From NCBI RefSeq assembly GCF_042657165.1, contig NZ_JBHSNJ010000012.1, forward strand, positions 372,001 to 436,000: DNA of 64,000 bases, read 5' to 3'. The notes beneath the pieces are model-generated. The model did no database searches, had not been told where the DNA came from, and saw nothing but the letters and a program-made list of their open reading frames with translations. Positions 17,649 through 27,358 of this stretch are shown one piece after another. The stretch is from Agrilutibacter niabensis (GTDB lineage: Bacteria; Pseudomonadota; Gammaproteobacteria; Xanthomonadales; Xanthomonadaceae). Every line of letters starts with the position of its first letter. The stretch's first letter is position 1. Made by a program: the position numbers and the translations under genes.

Positions 17649-19852
17649 GAGACGTGCGCTTGCGATGGGGCTGCCACCTGTGACGCGAAGAACGATTCGA
17701 TCGACTGCGGCCGTCCGAACAGGTAGCCCTGCGCGTAGTCCACCTGCATCTCCTGCAGGAGCCGGTGCTCGGCTTCGGTTTCGACCTGCTCGGCGATCGT
17801 GCTCTTGCCGATCACGTGGGCGATGTCGCCGATGGAGCGCACCACGGCCTGCGACAGCTGCGAGCCTTCCAGGCCACGGATGAAGCTGCCGTCGATCTTG
17901 ATGTAGTCGACATCGAGGTCGCTGAGGTAGCCGAACGAGCAGAACCCCGTGCCGAAATCGTCCAGCGCGAAGCGGCAGCCGAGGTCGCGCATCTGCCCGA
18001 TGAAGCGCTGGGCGCGCTGGCGGTCGCGGACGACGCTGGTCTCGGTGATTTCCAGGCAGAGGTTCTCCGCGGGGAAACTGCTGCGGCGCAGCCGCGCGGC
18101 AAGGTAGTCGGCGAAGTGCTCGTCGGTCAGGGTGGTGCCGCTGAGGTTGATTCCGCAGCTGGCAACGCTCTTGGCAGCCTGGGGATTGCGCTCCAGCCAG
18201 CGCAGCGTCGCGTCGATGACGTAGCGGTCGATGCGCGGCCCCATGCGGAAGCGCTCGGCCGCGGAAATGAATTCGGCCGGCACATGGATGCGGCCACTGG
18301 GTTCCTGCCAGCGCAGCAGCACCTCGAAATGGACGCGGCTGTTGCCGGGGTCGTGCATCTTCACGATCGGCTGGACGTAGAGCAGGAACTGCTCGCGCTC
18401 CAGCACTTCACGGATTCGCAGGGCCGAGCGCATCACCGCGCTGTGCGCCTGAACTTCGTCGCTGCTGGGATACGAAACATGGAAGCGGTTCCCGCCGAGC
18501 TCCTTGGCGGCGAAACAGGCGGCATCGGCGTGCGAGAACAGGGCGTCGTAGTCGCGTTCCTCCCCGGTCGCCGAGACCACGCCGATGCTGGCCGTGCTGG
18601 TCAGCACCTGGTCGCCCCACGGCACGCGCATCGCCTCGATTTCGGCGAGCAGTCGCCGTGCCTCCACGATCGCACCGGCTTCGCCGCGTGGCAGCAGGAT
18701 CGCGAACTCGTCGCCACCCGTACGCGCTACCACGGCGTCCTCGCCAACCACCGCGCCGATCGCGCCGCCAATGGCGTGGATCATGTCGTCGCCGGCGACG
18801 TGGCTGGTGCTGTCGTTGATGATCTTCAGGTTGTCGAGGTCGATGTACAGCAACGTCGCCGGAGTGTTGCTGGCGGACAGGCGGCGTCGTGCCTCCTCCT
18901 CGAATGCAGTGCGGTTGAGCAGGCCGGTCAGGGTGTCGCGCGTGGCGCGCTGGTAGAGCGCATAGGACGTGGTGCGCTGCTCGAGGCCAGCGAGCGCCAT
19001 CATCACTGGAATGACGGCGACCAGGCACAGCAGCAGCAACAGCACGGCGGTCTCGACCAGGGTCCTGGGTGCGATGAATCCGCCCAGGCTCATGCCGGTC
19101 GCGACGCTGAAATAAATGACGGTCACCCCGGTCGACGCTGCCGTCCACACCGGCGAGAAGCGCAGCGCCGACCACAGCAGCAGCACCAGGGGCAGGCTGA
19201 TCAGGCCCAGCACGTAGATGCCACGGCCGCCCAGCGAGTTGATGGCGAGGAAGCTGGTGGCCAGCAGGGCCAGCCAGAACATGCGCTCGCGCCGGCTGGA
19301 GGCTTCGTGGAAAGGCGAAAGGCGGTGCTGCGGGTTGCGCGTGGTCGTGGCCAGCAGCAGCGTCGGTGCCACGACGGCGATGCCAAGCATGTCGCCCAGC
19401 GCCCAGCGGACGAAGGCCGCCGGGATGTTAGCCGTGTCCAGGTGCCCTGCCTGCTGCAGGGCGAAGATACCGAACGCCGCGCTCAACACGCTCAGCAGCA
19501 CGCCCCCGCCCACCAGGCGCATGCCATCGTCGGTGCGCAGGTGCAGGACGCGCCCCTGCAGCACGTACCACGCTGCGATGGCCGTGGCCGCGGTCTTGCC
19601 GGTGACGAAGAGGGCCACGTACAGCGCCGAAGGCTGCGGCGGCAGCAGCGCGAACAGGAGCGAAGCCAGGGCGACGACCGCGGTCCAGCGCAGGCCATAG
19701 CGCACCGCGACGGCGAAACCGATGCCAGCGCTCGGCCACAGCATGGCCACGCCCTCGGGGCTGCGCAGGTAACGCGAAGCAAGCACCGCGCCGATGAAAT
19801 AGAGCGCAGTCCACAACAGGAAGCGTTGGATGTCCCGGGCCTTTCCTTGCAT
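17645..19852 (-). CDS. MASE1-GGDEF-EAL c-di-GMP protein
   Basis: Membrane-bound bifunctional-type cyclic di-GMP enzyme of 735 residues. Residues 1 to about 290 form a MASE1 membrane sensor with eight or so helices. The diguanylate cyclase domain follows (RATRDTLTGLLNR, then an intact GGDEF in RTGGDEFAIL). The C-terminal phosphodiesterase domain has FEVLLRW in the place of EAL (EVL, with the catalytic glutamate kept), NLSGTTL, EITETS, DDFGTGF, IKIDGSFI and EQVETEAE, so hydrolysis is plausible. There is no RxxD inhibitory site before GGDEF. It is followed by the overlapping phosphatase gene. Confidence 0.95.
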   Translation of the reverse strand: MQGKARDIQRFLLWTALYFIGAVLASRYLRSPEGVAMLWPSAGIGFAVAVRYGLRWTAVVALASLLFALLPPQPSALYVALFVTGKTAATAIAAWYVLQGRVLHLRTDDGMRLVGGGVLLSVLSAAFGIFALQQAGHLDTANIPAAFVRWALGDMLGIAVVAPTLLLATTTRNPQHRLSPFHEASSRRERMFWLALLATSFLAINSLGGRGIYVLGLISLPLVLLLWSALRFSPVWTAASTGVTVIYFSVATGMSLGGFIAPRTLVETAVLLLLLCLVAVIPVMMALAGLEQRTTSYALYQRATRDTLTGLLNRTAFEEEARRRLSASNTPATLLYIDLDNLKIINDSTSHVAGDDMIHAIGGAIGAVVGEDAVVARTGGDEFAILLPRGEAGAIVEARRLLAEIEAMRVPWGDQVLTSTASIGVVSATGEERDYDALFSHADAACFAAKELGGNRFHVSYPSSDEVQAHSAVMRSALRIREVLEREQFLLYVQPIVKMHDPGNSRVHFEVLLRWQEPSGRIHVPAEFISAAERFRMGPRIDRYVIDATLRWLERNPQAAKSVASCGINLSGTTLTDEHFADYLAARLRRSSFPAENLCLEITETSVVRDRQRAQRFIGQMRDLGCRFALDDFGTGFCSFGYLSDLDVDYIKIDGSFIRGLEGSQLSQAVVRSIGDIAHVIGKSTIAEQVETEAEHRLLQEMQVDYAQGYLFGRPQSIESFFASQVAAPSQAHVS

Positions 19853-19944
19853 GGCTCAAGTCTACAGGGCAAATCCGGGCGCGTGGCTGGCTGGCCACGG
19901 CCCGTTCGTTCGGGCGGGCGGGTCCGCACCGATGACGCTGTGCA

Positions 19945-21327
19945 TCAGCACTCGATAACGTTGACCGCGAGGCCGCCGCGCGAGGTTTCCTTGTACTTGT
20001 CCTGCATGTCCCGCCCGGTATCGCGCATGGTCTTGATCACCTTGTCGAGCGAGACCTTGTGCTTGCCGTCGCCGCGCAGGGCCATGCGCGAGGCGTTGAT
20101 CGCCTTCACCGAGCCCATGGCATTGCGCTCGATGCACGGGATCTGCACCAGGCCGCCGATCGGATCGCAGGTCAGGCCGAGGTTGTGTTCCATGCCGATT
20201 TCCGCGGCGTTCTCGATCTGCCCCGGGGTGCCGCCGAGCGCGGCGGTGAGGCCAGCGGCGGCCATCGAGCAGGCGACGCCGACTTCGCCCTGGCAGCCGA
20301 CTTCGGCGCCGCTGATCGAGGCGTTTTCCTTGTACAGGATGCCGACCGCGGCGGCGGTCAGCAGGAAGTCGAACACGCCCTGCTCGTTCGCGCCTGGGCA
20401 GAAGCGGTCGTAGTAATGCAGCACGGCGGGAATGATGCCGGCCGCGCCATTGGTCGGGGCAGTCACCACGCGGCCACCGGCGGCGTTTTCCTCGTTCACG
20501 GCCAGGGCGTAGAGGTTGACCCAGTCGAGCACGGTGAGCGGATCGCGCATCGCCGCTTCCGGCCGGATCGACAGGTCAGCAAACAGCGCGGGCGCGCGGC
20601 GGGCGACGTGCAGGCCGCCGGGCAGCGTGCCTTCGTTACGGATGCCGCGGGCGACGCAGTTCTGCATCGCGGTCCAGATCTCGCGCAGGCCCTGCTGGAT
20701 CTCCTCGGTCGAGCGCCAGGCGTGCTCGTTGGCGAACATCAGTTGCGCCATCGTCTTGCCATGGGCCTCGCACTGCTGCAGCAGCTGCGCGCCGCTGTGG
20801 AACGGATAGGGCAGTTCGGTCGTGTCGGCGACGATGCGGTCTTCCGCCGCCTCGTCCTGGTTGACCACGAAACCACCACCCACCGAGTAGTAGTCGCGGG
20901 TCGCGAGCACTTCGCCAGCGGCGTCGTACGCAATGAAGCGCATGCCGTTGGTGTGGAAGGGCAGCTTCTGCCGCTTGTTCATGATGAGATCGTTCTTCTC
21001 ATCGAACGGGATCTCGTGCTTGCCCAGCAGGCGGATCTTCTTGTCGCGGCGAATGCGGGCGAGCGCGTCGGGAATGACGTCCGGGTCGATCTGGTTCGGC
21101 ATGTGGCCTTCCAGCCCCATCAGCACGGCCTTGTCGGTGCCGTGGCCGCGGCCGGTGAGCGCGAGCGAGCCGAACACTTCGGCGCGCACGCGGGCGGTGC
21201 GCGCGAGATTCCCGTTTTCCTCGAGCCACTTCTGGGCGAAGCGACAGGCCGCGCGCATCGGGCCAACGGTATGGGACGAACTCGGCCCGATGCCGATCTT
21301 GAACAGGTCGAAACTGCTGACAGCCAC
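19945..21327 (-). CDS. sdaA: L-serine ammonia-lyase, iron-sulfur type
   Basis: Converts serine to pyruvate and ammonia with a [4Fe-4S] cluster. The 460-residue single chain has the beta domain at the N-terminus (FKIGIGPSSSHTVGPM) and the alpha domain at the C-terminus, with cluster cysteines in GCQGEVG, TCDPIGG and PCIERNAMG, and AAPTNGA-like VTAPTNGAAG. The protein ends in cysteine (NVIEC), as the tail that enters the active site in this family does. A TAGAAT at 21384-21379 on the same strand may be its -10 element. Monocistronic. Confidence 0.97.
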   Translation of the reverse strand: MAVSSFDLFKIGIGPSSSHTVGPMRAACRFAQKWLEENGNLARTARVRAEVFGSLALTGRGHGTDKAVLMGLEGHMPNQIDPDVIPDALARIRRDKKIRLLGKHEIPFDEKNDLIMNKRQKLPFHTNGMRFIAYDAAGEVLATRDYYSVGGGFVVNQDEAAEDRIVADTTELPYPFHSGAQLLQQCEAHGKTMAQLMFANEHAWRSTEEIQQGLREIWTAMQNCVARGIRNEGTLPGGLHVARRAPALFADLSIRPEAAMRDPLTVLDWVNLYALAVNEENAAGGRVVTAPTNGAAGIIPAVLHYYDRFCPGANEQGVFDFLLTAAAVGILYKENASISGAEVGCQGEVGVACSMAAAGLTAALGGTPGQIENAAEIGMEHNLGLTCDPIGGLVQIPCIERNAMGSVKAINASRMALRGDGKHKVSLDKVIKTMRDTGRDMQDKYKETSRGGLAVNVIEC

Positions 21328-21429
21328 GTGCTACTCCGGGTAACGGCCCGCGAGGGATGGCAAGCGGGCGAAGCGGCTATTCTACGCGCCCCCCCGGGAC
21401 CGGCCCCGCCATACCGCAGCGCATTGACG

Positions 21430-21663
21430 ATGTTTCGACTGACTTTGTTCCAGCGCGACGACTGCCACCTGTGTGACCTCGCCCTGGAGGTGCTGGCCCA
21501 GGCGCGCGTGCCCGAATTCGAAAGCGTGTTCATCGACGGCGACGACGACCTCGAAGCGCGCTACGGGACGCGCGTGCCGGTCCTGCGCGACGGGGACAGC
21601 GGCATCGAGCTGGAATGGCCGTTCGGCGTGGAGCAGCTGCGCGCGTGGCTGGCGCGCGGCTGA
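21430..21663 (+). CDS. Glutaredoxin-family (DUF836-like) protein
   Basis: A 77-residue thioredoxin-fold protein with the redox motif CHLC at residues 12-15 (QRDDCHLCDLA) and the cis-proline in TRVPVL. Small proteins of this type occur beside many proteobacterial genes and are thought to act as thiol-disulfide oxidoreductases. It is divergent from sdaA and convergent with the YceI gene, ending seven bases before it. Substrate unknown. Confidence 0.88.
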   Translation: MFRLTLFQRDDCHLCDLALEVLAQARVPEFESVFIDGDDDLEARYGTRVPVLRDGDSGIELEWPFGVEQLRAWLARG

Positions 21664-21669
21664 GGCGGA

Positions 21670-22221
21670 CTATTTCGCCGGAACGAAGATCACCTTGGTG
21701 CTAACCGCGATTTCGTTCGGGAGCAGCGATGTGTCGGCCCATTCGCCTTCGCCGACGCCGAATTCGAGCCGCTTGACCGTGGCCTTGCCCGTGAGCACCG
21801 GCTTCGCGCCCGGTGCCCAGGTGAAATCCAGCGTGACCGGCTTGCTGATGCCGCGCAGGTTCAGGGTGCCGTCCGCGGCGTAGCGGTTGCCGCCGAGCGC
21901 ACGGAAACGGGTCGCGGTGTAGTGCGCCTGCGGGAACTTCGACGAATTGAAGAACGCGCTGCCACGCATCTCGCCGTCGTAGTCGCTGTTGCCCGTGCTC
22001 GCGGTGGCGATCGGAATGGTGACGTCGAGTTTGGCGGTAGCCAGCTGCGCGGGATCGAACGAGAACCGGGTGACGAATCCGGGGAACCGCCCGGTGAACG
22101 CCTCACCCTCGTAGGTGCCGGCAAACACCAGTGCCGAGCCCGGGGCCTGTACGTAGTCGGCCGCGAGGGCGGGTGCCGCTGCCAGCAGCAGCGTTGCGAA
22201 AAGAGTGTGCCTAGACAGCAT
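21670..22221 (-). CDS. YceI family periplasmic protein
   Basis: A 183-residue exported protein (signal peptide to about ALA-AD) with the YceI lipocalin-like barrel, which in relatives holds an isoprenoid quinone. Typical phrases are SALVFAGTYEGEAFTGRF, LDVTIPIAT, SAFFNSSKFPQAHYTATRF and ISKPVTLDFTW. Its start overlaps the cytochrome b561 gene by 11 bases, so the two are coupled. The pairing suggests a role in quinone or electron transfer at the outer face of the inner membrane. Confidence 0.93.
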   Translation of the reverse strand: MLSRHTLFATLLLAAAPALAADYVQAPGSALVFAGTYEGEAFTGRFPGFVTRFSFDPAQLATAKLDVTIPIATASTGNSDYDGEMRGSAFFNSSKFPQAHYTATRFRALGGNRYAADGTLNLRGISKPVTLDFTWAPGAKPVLTGKATVKRLEFGVGEGEWADTSLLPNEIAVSTKVIFVPAK

Positions 22222-22822
22222 CGCGGGGTTCCTCGGGGGATGGGGAAAACGGGGGGGCGGCCTGGGGCACGCGCAGCCAGCCGCGCGGCAGCATGCGTGC
22301 CAGCGTCGCGTCGTGCTGGAAGACGTGGTGGTAGATCGCAGCGGCGGCGTGCATCACCGCGAGCGCGATCAGCGTCCAGAACAGCCATTCGTGCACGTCT
22401 TCGGCCAGCTCGTGCAGCGACTTGCTCTTGCCCGCGATCGCGGGCAGGTTGAAGAGTCCGAACCAGCGCAGCGGGAAGCCGGCGGCCGAGTTGAGTACCC
22501 AGCCGCTGACGGGTATCGCGAACACCAATGCGTAAAGCGCGGCGTGGGTGAGCGAGGCAATGCGCTCCTGCCAGTGCGGCGTGCCGGGTACGGGCCTGGG
22601 CGTGCCGGCGTACAGGCGCCACAGCAAGCGCAGCGCAATCAGCGCCAGCACGGTGATGCCGAAGGATTTGTGCAGCACGTACAGCTGGATCTTGTCGGGG
22701 CTGTTGCGCATTTCCGTCATCACCAGTCCGACGGTCCCCATGCCCAGGATCATGATCACGATCAGCCAGTGCAGCAGCTGGCTTACAGGACCCCAGCGGT
22801 CGGGCGTGTTCTTCCAGGTCAT
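22211..22822 (-). CDS. Cytochrome b561 family protein
   Basis: Four-helix inner-membrane dihaem cytochrome b of 203 residues. Haem histidines are seen in LLHWLIV (helix 1), LHKSFGI (helix 2), and LHELAEDVHEWLF and MHAAAAIYHH in the later helices. Family members oxidise quinol or reduce periplasmic acceptors such as superoxide. It sits between two YceI genes on the same strand, a common arrangement in proteobacteria. The last 20 residues are proline-rich and cytoplasmic or periplasmic by prediction. Confidence 0.94.
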   Translation of the reverse strand: MTWKNTPDRWGPVSQLLHWLIVIMILGMGTVGLVMTEMRNSPDKIQLYVLHKSFGITVLALIALRLLWRLYAGTPRPVPGTPHWQERIASLTHAALYALVFAIPVSGWVLNSAAGFPLRWFGLFNLPAIAGKSKSLHELAEDVHEWLFWTLIALAVMHAAAAIYHHVFQHDATLARMLPRGWLRVPQAAPPFSPSPEEPRDAV

Positions 22823-22858
22823 GGGCGCGCTCTTGGTGGTGGAAACGGGTGCTGCTGG

Positions 22859-23599
22859 CTACGGAACTTCAGAGGCAGGCAGGGCGGGATCGGGTTCGCC
22901 TTCACCGTCCTCGATCTTGCCGGCCTCATCCGGCTTGAGGCCTTCCTCGCCGGTATCCGCCGGCTCCGCGTCAGCGGGGGCTTGCGGGTTGTCGCCATTA
23001 CCGCGGCTGCGCACAGCTTCCACTTCGATCAACAGCTTCACCTCGTCACCGATCACCGTGGGCCAGGCGTCGATGCCGAAGGCCTTGCGGCTCAGGGTCG
23101 CCGTCGCGGAAAACCCCGCGGTGCGGCGGAACGGTGGCAGCGGATGTCGCTTGAGCGCATTGAAGGTCACGTCCAGGCACAGCGGTGCGGTCACGCCGCG
23201 CAGGGTCAGGTCGCCGCAGGCCTTCGCATGGTCGGCGTCGACCCCTTCGACCTGCCGGGAGACGAAACGGGCTTCGGGATGCTTTTCGGCATGGAGCAGG
23301 CGCGCCGCGAGCACGGCGGCATTCCACTTCGCATCGCCGAGGTCGAGGCGGGCGAGGGGCACGGTAACGTCGAGCTGCGCGGTGCGCCAGTCGTCGCGAT
23401 CGAAACGGAGCGTGCCGGAACTGCCCGAAATCGTGCCCATGGCCCGCGAGAACCCGGCGTGCTCGACCAGGAACACCACACGCGTATGCACCGGGTCGAG
23501 CGTGTAGTCGTCGGCACCGGCGGCGCGCGCGCTGGTACCAGCGAGTGCGGCGGAAGCGCCAGCAAGGAGGGCTAGGAGGCAGCGGAAGCGGCTGGGCAT
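22859..23599 (-). CDS. YceI family protein with acidic C-terminal tail
   Basis: Second YceI paralog, 246 residues, exported (signal ending SARAAG). The barrel contains YTLDPVHTRVVFLVEHAGFSRAMG, LDVTVPLARLDLGD and LTLRGVTAPLCLDVTFN. After about residue 200 the protein runs into a disordered tail rich in Asp, Glu, Ala and Pro that the first paralog lacks. The ATG at 23599 has AGGA nine bases before it and starts the signal peptide; the frame extends 10 codons further but without support. First gene of the YceI-b561-YceI unit, divergent from the hybrid kinase with about 140 bases between. Confidence 0.9.
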   Translation of the reverse strand: MPSRFRCLLALLAGASAALAGTSARAAGADDYTLDPVHTRVVFLVEHAGFSRAMGTISGSSGTLRFDRDDWRTAQLDVTVPLARLDLGDAKWNAAVLAARLLHAEKHPEARFVSRQVEGVDADHAKACGDLTLRGVTAPLCLDVTFNALKRHPLPPFRRTAGFSATATLSRKAFGIDAWPTVIGDEVKLLIEVEAVRSRGNGDNPQAPADAEPADTGEEGLKPDEAGKIEDGEGEPDPALPASEVP

Positions 23600-23740
23600 C
23601 GGGCGGTCCTGAACGGAGTGTCCTCGCACGGGGCCGATTCTAGGCGTGAAAGGCTGAATCGCCCGGTCCGGACCCGCGACTTGCAGTCGGCGGCCGCTTC
23701 GCAGAGCCTAGGGGCGGGGGAATCCGGGGGGAATCACTCA

Positions 23741-26700
23741 ATGGCAAGAGCCTGGAAGGCGCGTGCTGCGCTGGCGGTGTCGCGTTGCATGGGAGTCACA
23801 GGGAAGTGCGGGCTTGCGTTGCTGCTCGCGGGCATCGCCACGATCGCGCAGGCCGGCTTGCCGGAAACGCCGCGCCCGCGGCAGTTCACCGTCGCGGACG
23901 GGCTGCCCTCCAACCGCATCAATGGCATTGCCGAAGACCGTTCCGGTTACCTGTGGATCGCGACCAGCGACGGCCTGGTGCGCTACGACGGTGTCGACTT
24001 CCACACCTGGCGCGTCGAGCAGGGCCTGCACGACAACTTCATCTGGTCGGTGCACGCCGATGCGCGCAACCGCGTGTGGTTCGGCACGCACCAGGCCGGG
24101 CTGGCGGTGTTCGACGCCGGACGCGGCCGCTTCCGTCACTACAGCCGCAGCAATACGCCCGCGATGGCAAGCGATGACGTGTGGTCGGTGACGTCGACGC
24201 CGGATGGTTCGATCTGGTTCGGAACCGCGGACGCCGGGCTCTATCGCCTCGCCGCGGATGGCAAGACCGTCAGCCGCTTCATGCCACGGCCCAACGATCC
24301 GCGCAGCCTGCCGCACGCGAGCGTCGGCCAGCTGGTCGTCGCGAGCGACGGCACGCTGTGGATCGGCACCCAGGGCGGCGTCGCGCGCTGGACCGGGCGC
24401 GATTTCGAACGCGCGCGCGGCAGCGCCTTGAATTCGTCCGTGGTGAATGGCCTCACGCTCGAACGCGACGGCACGCTCTGGGTCGGTACGCCCCAGGGCG
24501 TCAGCGTGCGCAGGCCGGATGGCACCTGGTCGAAGTCGCCGTGGGCGCAGGTCGAGGGCGGCAGCGAAGTGCTGCATGTCCTGCAGCGCGACCGCAGCGG
24601 CCAGTACTGGTACGACATTCCCGCGGGTCTTGGCCTGGATGGCGCCGGCCGCATCGAGCCGGTGCCGCTGTACGGCGCGTCCGCGAGCGGACCCGTGCGG
24701 CCCTCCTGGATCAGCGCGCACCAGGACCGCGAGGGCGGGCTGTGGTTCGTCAGCTACAGCAACGGCCTGTGGTACCTGCCCGCCAACTGGCGCCGGTTCT
24801 CGGTGCTGTCCCGACGCGACGACGTGCCCGATTCGATCGCCAATGCACATGTCCGTGGCATCGCGCCCTCGACCAGCGGCGACATGTGGCTGGTGGGCAC
24901 CGGCGGCGTACTCGACCGGCTCGATCCCGAAACCGGCGCGGTGAAGCACGTCGCGCGGGATGTCGGCACGGGCTACGTGCTCGCCAGCGTATTCGAGGAC
25001 CGGCGCGGCCAGGTCTGGGCGAGTTACCAGGAAGGCCTGGTGCGCGTGGACCCCGCCACCGGCGAGATGACACGCTGGACCCGCGAGGGCGCGACCGACG
25101 CCACCCTGTTCGGCGAAGCGCGCTTCGCGCAGACCGCCGACGGCCTGTTGTGGCTGGCCACCGAACACGGCGTGCAGGTCCGCGACGAAGAGGGCCGCGT
25201 CCAGCGTTCGATGCCGGCAGGCACGGGAGGCGTGCCGGCGGGAGTGTTCATCGAGCAGATCGGACGCGGCCCCGATGGCACCCTGTGGCTGGCGGGTTCC
25301 AAGGGGCTGCTGATGTGGAATGCCGGCGCGCGCCGATTCGAAGCCGTGCCCGGCGCGTCGTCGCGGCACGTGTTCGGTTTCGCGCTGGGCAAGGACGATC
25401 GCATCTGGCTGGCGCGCTTCGGCTCACTGGAGGCCTATCGCTGGGATGGCGCCTCGCTGCGCCTGGAATCCACCATCGATGCACGCAGCGGTTTCCCCGC
25501 GCTCGAACCCAGTGGCCTGGTGCTCGATGGCGACGGTCGTGTGTGGCTGACCAGCGTGCGCGGACTGATCCGCGTGGACCCGACGGATCGTTCGGTGCGC
25601 ATCTACGGTGTGCACGACGGCCTGCCGGGGCAGGAGTTCGCCGACTTTCCCGTGCTGCGTCCCGGCGACGGCCGCATCCTGGCGGGCGCCAGCGAGGGAC
25701 TGGTGATCTTCGACCCCTCGACGGTGAAGGACCGCGGCACTCCACCGCGGCTGGCGATCGAATCCATCGATGCGCTGCGCGGCGATGCCAAGCACTCGTT
25801 CGTCCCCGGCACGGCGTTCTCGATCCGCCATGACGACCGCGACCTGCGCTTCATCGCCCGTCTCCTCTCCTTCAACGATGCGCACAACCACGCCTACCGG
25901 TTTCGCCTGGACGGATATGACGATCGTTGGGTCGATACCGGGGTGTCCGGCGAGCGCCTGTTCTCGCGCCTGAAGCCCGGCCACTACCGGTTGCAGGTGC
26001 AGGCACGGGCGGCCGACAACGTGTGGTCGCCGGTGCAGACCATCGCCTTCGACGTGCAACCGCCCTGGTGGTGGACGTGGTGGGCCGTCGCCGCGTTCGC
26101 CCTTGCCGCGGCCGCGATCGTGTGGATGCTCGCGAACGCCTATCGCGAGCGCCTGAAGCGCCGCCACGCCTGGCAGCTGGCGAAGCAGAAGCAGGACCTG
26201 GCCGAGCAGGCTTCGCAGGCCAAGACCCGCTTCCTGGCCACGCTCGGCCACGAGGTGCGTACGCCGATGACCGGCGTGCTCGGCATGAGCGAATTGTTGC
26301 TGGCCACGCCGCTCAATCCGCAGCAGCGCAGCTTCGTCGGCGCGATCCGCGGCGCGGGCGAGCACCTGCTGCGGCTGGTGAACGACGCGCTCGACCTGGC
26401 GCGCATCGAATCAGGTCGCCTTGAGCTGGCCGATGAGGCATTCGACCTGCACGTGCTGATGGAAGAGCTCGCCGCGCTGGTGGCCCCGCTGGCGAAGCAG
26501 CGTGGGCTGGGATTCGTCATGACGATCGCCGAAGACACGCCGCGCCATGTGCGCGGCGACGTGGCTCGCGTGCGCCAGATCCTGCTCAACCTGCTCGGCA
26601 ACGCGGTGAAGTTCACCGAGCAGGGCCGCGTCTGCCTGGGCGTGGCGAAGCTGGCGCCGGAAGGCGTGTGTTTCGAGGTCGCCGACACCGGCCCCGGCTT

Positions 26701-27358
26701 GAATGCCGAGCAGAAGTCGCGCCTTTTCCGCCGCTTCGAGCAGGCCGAAGGCGCCCGGACCAGCGCGCGCTACGGCGGCAGCGGACTTGGGCTCGCCATC
26801 AGCCAGGAGCTTGCCGCGGCGATGGACGGGCGCATCGAGATCGACAGCGCGCCCGGCGAGGGCACGCGTTTCAGCGTGCGCTTGCCCTTGCCGGTTTCGT
26901 TGCTCGCGACCGGGCGCGACGAGTCGGACGCAGCGGAGGCTTCATCTCCACGCAGCTTCTCGTTGTTGCTCGTTGAAGACGATCCCACGGTGGCCGACGT
27001 GCTTACTGGCCTGCTGCGGCTGCAAGGCCATCATGTGGTGCATGTGCCGCACGGCCTGTCGGCGCTCGCGGCAGTCGCAACCACGCCCTTCGATGCGGCA
27101 CTGCTGGACCTCGACCTGCCGGGCATGGACGGCCTCGCGCTCGCGCGGCAGCTGCGCATCCAGGGATTCACGCGTCCCCTCATCGCAGTCACCGCGCGCG
27201 CCGATGCGGGGGCGGAGCCGGACGCGATGGAAGCCGGCTTCGATCATTTCATCCGCAAACCGATGACCAACGCGATGCTGGCCGCGCTGCTGGAACAGGC
27301 CATCCCATGCGAGGCGCGGGCCGGCGATCCCGAGCAGGCCGAGGCGGCTCCGGCCTGA
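23741..27358 (+). CDS. Hybrid sensor histidine kinase with periplasmic beta-propeller
   Basis: A 1205-residue sensor. A signal sequence is followed by a periplasmic double propeller of about 700 residues built from Reg_prop repeats (for example GYLWIATSDGLVRYDG, GTLWIGTQGGVARW, GQVWASYQEGLVRVD) and a Y_Y_Y domain (YRFRLDGYDDRW, LKPGHYRLQVQA). One membrane helix lies near residues 775-800. HisKA follows with the phospho-accepting histidine at about 837 (LGHEVRTPM), then HATPase_c (NLLGNAVKF, DTGPGL, GGSGLGLAI) and a receiver domain with the aspartate at about 1123 (LLDLDLPGMDG). There is no DNA-binding domain, so a separate regulator or phosphorelay is needed. ATG 23789 is an alternative start. 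Confidence 0.94.
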   Translation: MARAWKARAALAVSRCMGVTGKCGLALLLAGIATIAQAGLPETPRPRQFTVADGLPSNRINGIAEDRSGYLWIATSDGLVRYDGVDFHTWRVEQGLHDNFIWSVHADARNRVWFGTHQAGLAVFDAGRGRFRHYSRSNTPAMASDDVWSVTSTPDGSIWFGTADAGLYRLAADGKTVSRFMPRPNDPRSLPHASVGQLVVASDGTLWIGTQGGVARWTGRDFERARGSALNSSVVNGLTLERDGTLWVGTPQGVSVRRPDGTWSKSPWAQVEGGSEVLHVLQRDRSGQYWYDIPAGLGLDGAGRIEPVPLYGASASGPVRPSWISAHQDREGGLWFVSYSNGLWYLPANWRRFSVLSRRDDVPDSIANAHVRGIAPSTSGDMWLVGTGGVLDRLDPETGAVKHVARDVGTGYVLASVFEDRRGQVWASYQEGLVRVDPATGEMTRWTREGATDATLFGEARFAQTADGLLWLATEHGVQVRDEEGRVQRSMPAGTGGVPAGVFIEQIGRGPDGTLWLAGSKGLLMWNAGARRFEAVPGASSRHVFGFALGKDDRIWLARFGSLEAYRWDGASLRLESTIDARSGFPALEPSGLVLDGDGRVWLTSVRGLIRVDPTDRSVRIYGVHDGLPGQEFADFPVLRPGDGRILAGASEGLVIFDPSTVKDRGTPPRLAIESIDALRGDAKHSFVPGTAFSIRHDDRDLRFIARLLSFNDAHNHAYRFRLDGYDDRWVDTGVSGERLFSRLKPGHYRLQVQARAADNVWSPVQTIAFDVQPPWWWTWWAVAAFALAAAAIVWMLANAYRERLKRRHAWQLAKQKQDLAEQASQAKTRFLATLGHEVRTPMTGVLGMSELLLATPLNPQQRSFVGAIRGAGEHLLRLVNDALDLARIESGRLELADEAFDLHVLMEELAALVAPLAKQRGLGFVMTIAEDTPRHVRGDVARVRQILLNLLGNAVKFTEQGRVCLGVAKLAPEGVCFEVADTGPGLNAEQKSRLFRRFEQAEGARTSARYGGSGLGLAISQELAAAMDGRIEIDSAPGEGTRFSVRLPLPVSLLATGRDESDAAEASSPRSFSLLLVEDDPTVADVLTGLLRLQGHHVVHVPHGLSALAAVATTPFDAALLDLDLPGMDGLALARQLRIQGFTRPLIAVTARADAGAEPDAMEAGFDHFIRKPMTNAMLAALLEQAIPCEARAGDPEQAEAAPA

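Noticed and set aside
17765..20413. 882-codon open frame on the plus strand
   Set aside because: It is antisense to the MASE1-GGDEF-EAL gene and sdaA; composition is typical of the mirror frame of GC-rich coding DNA, with no domain.
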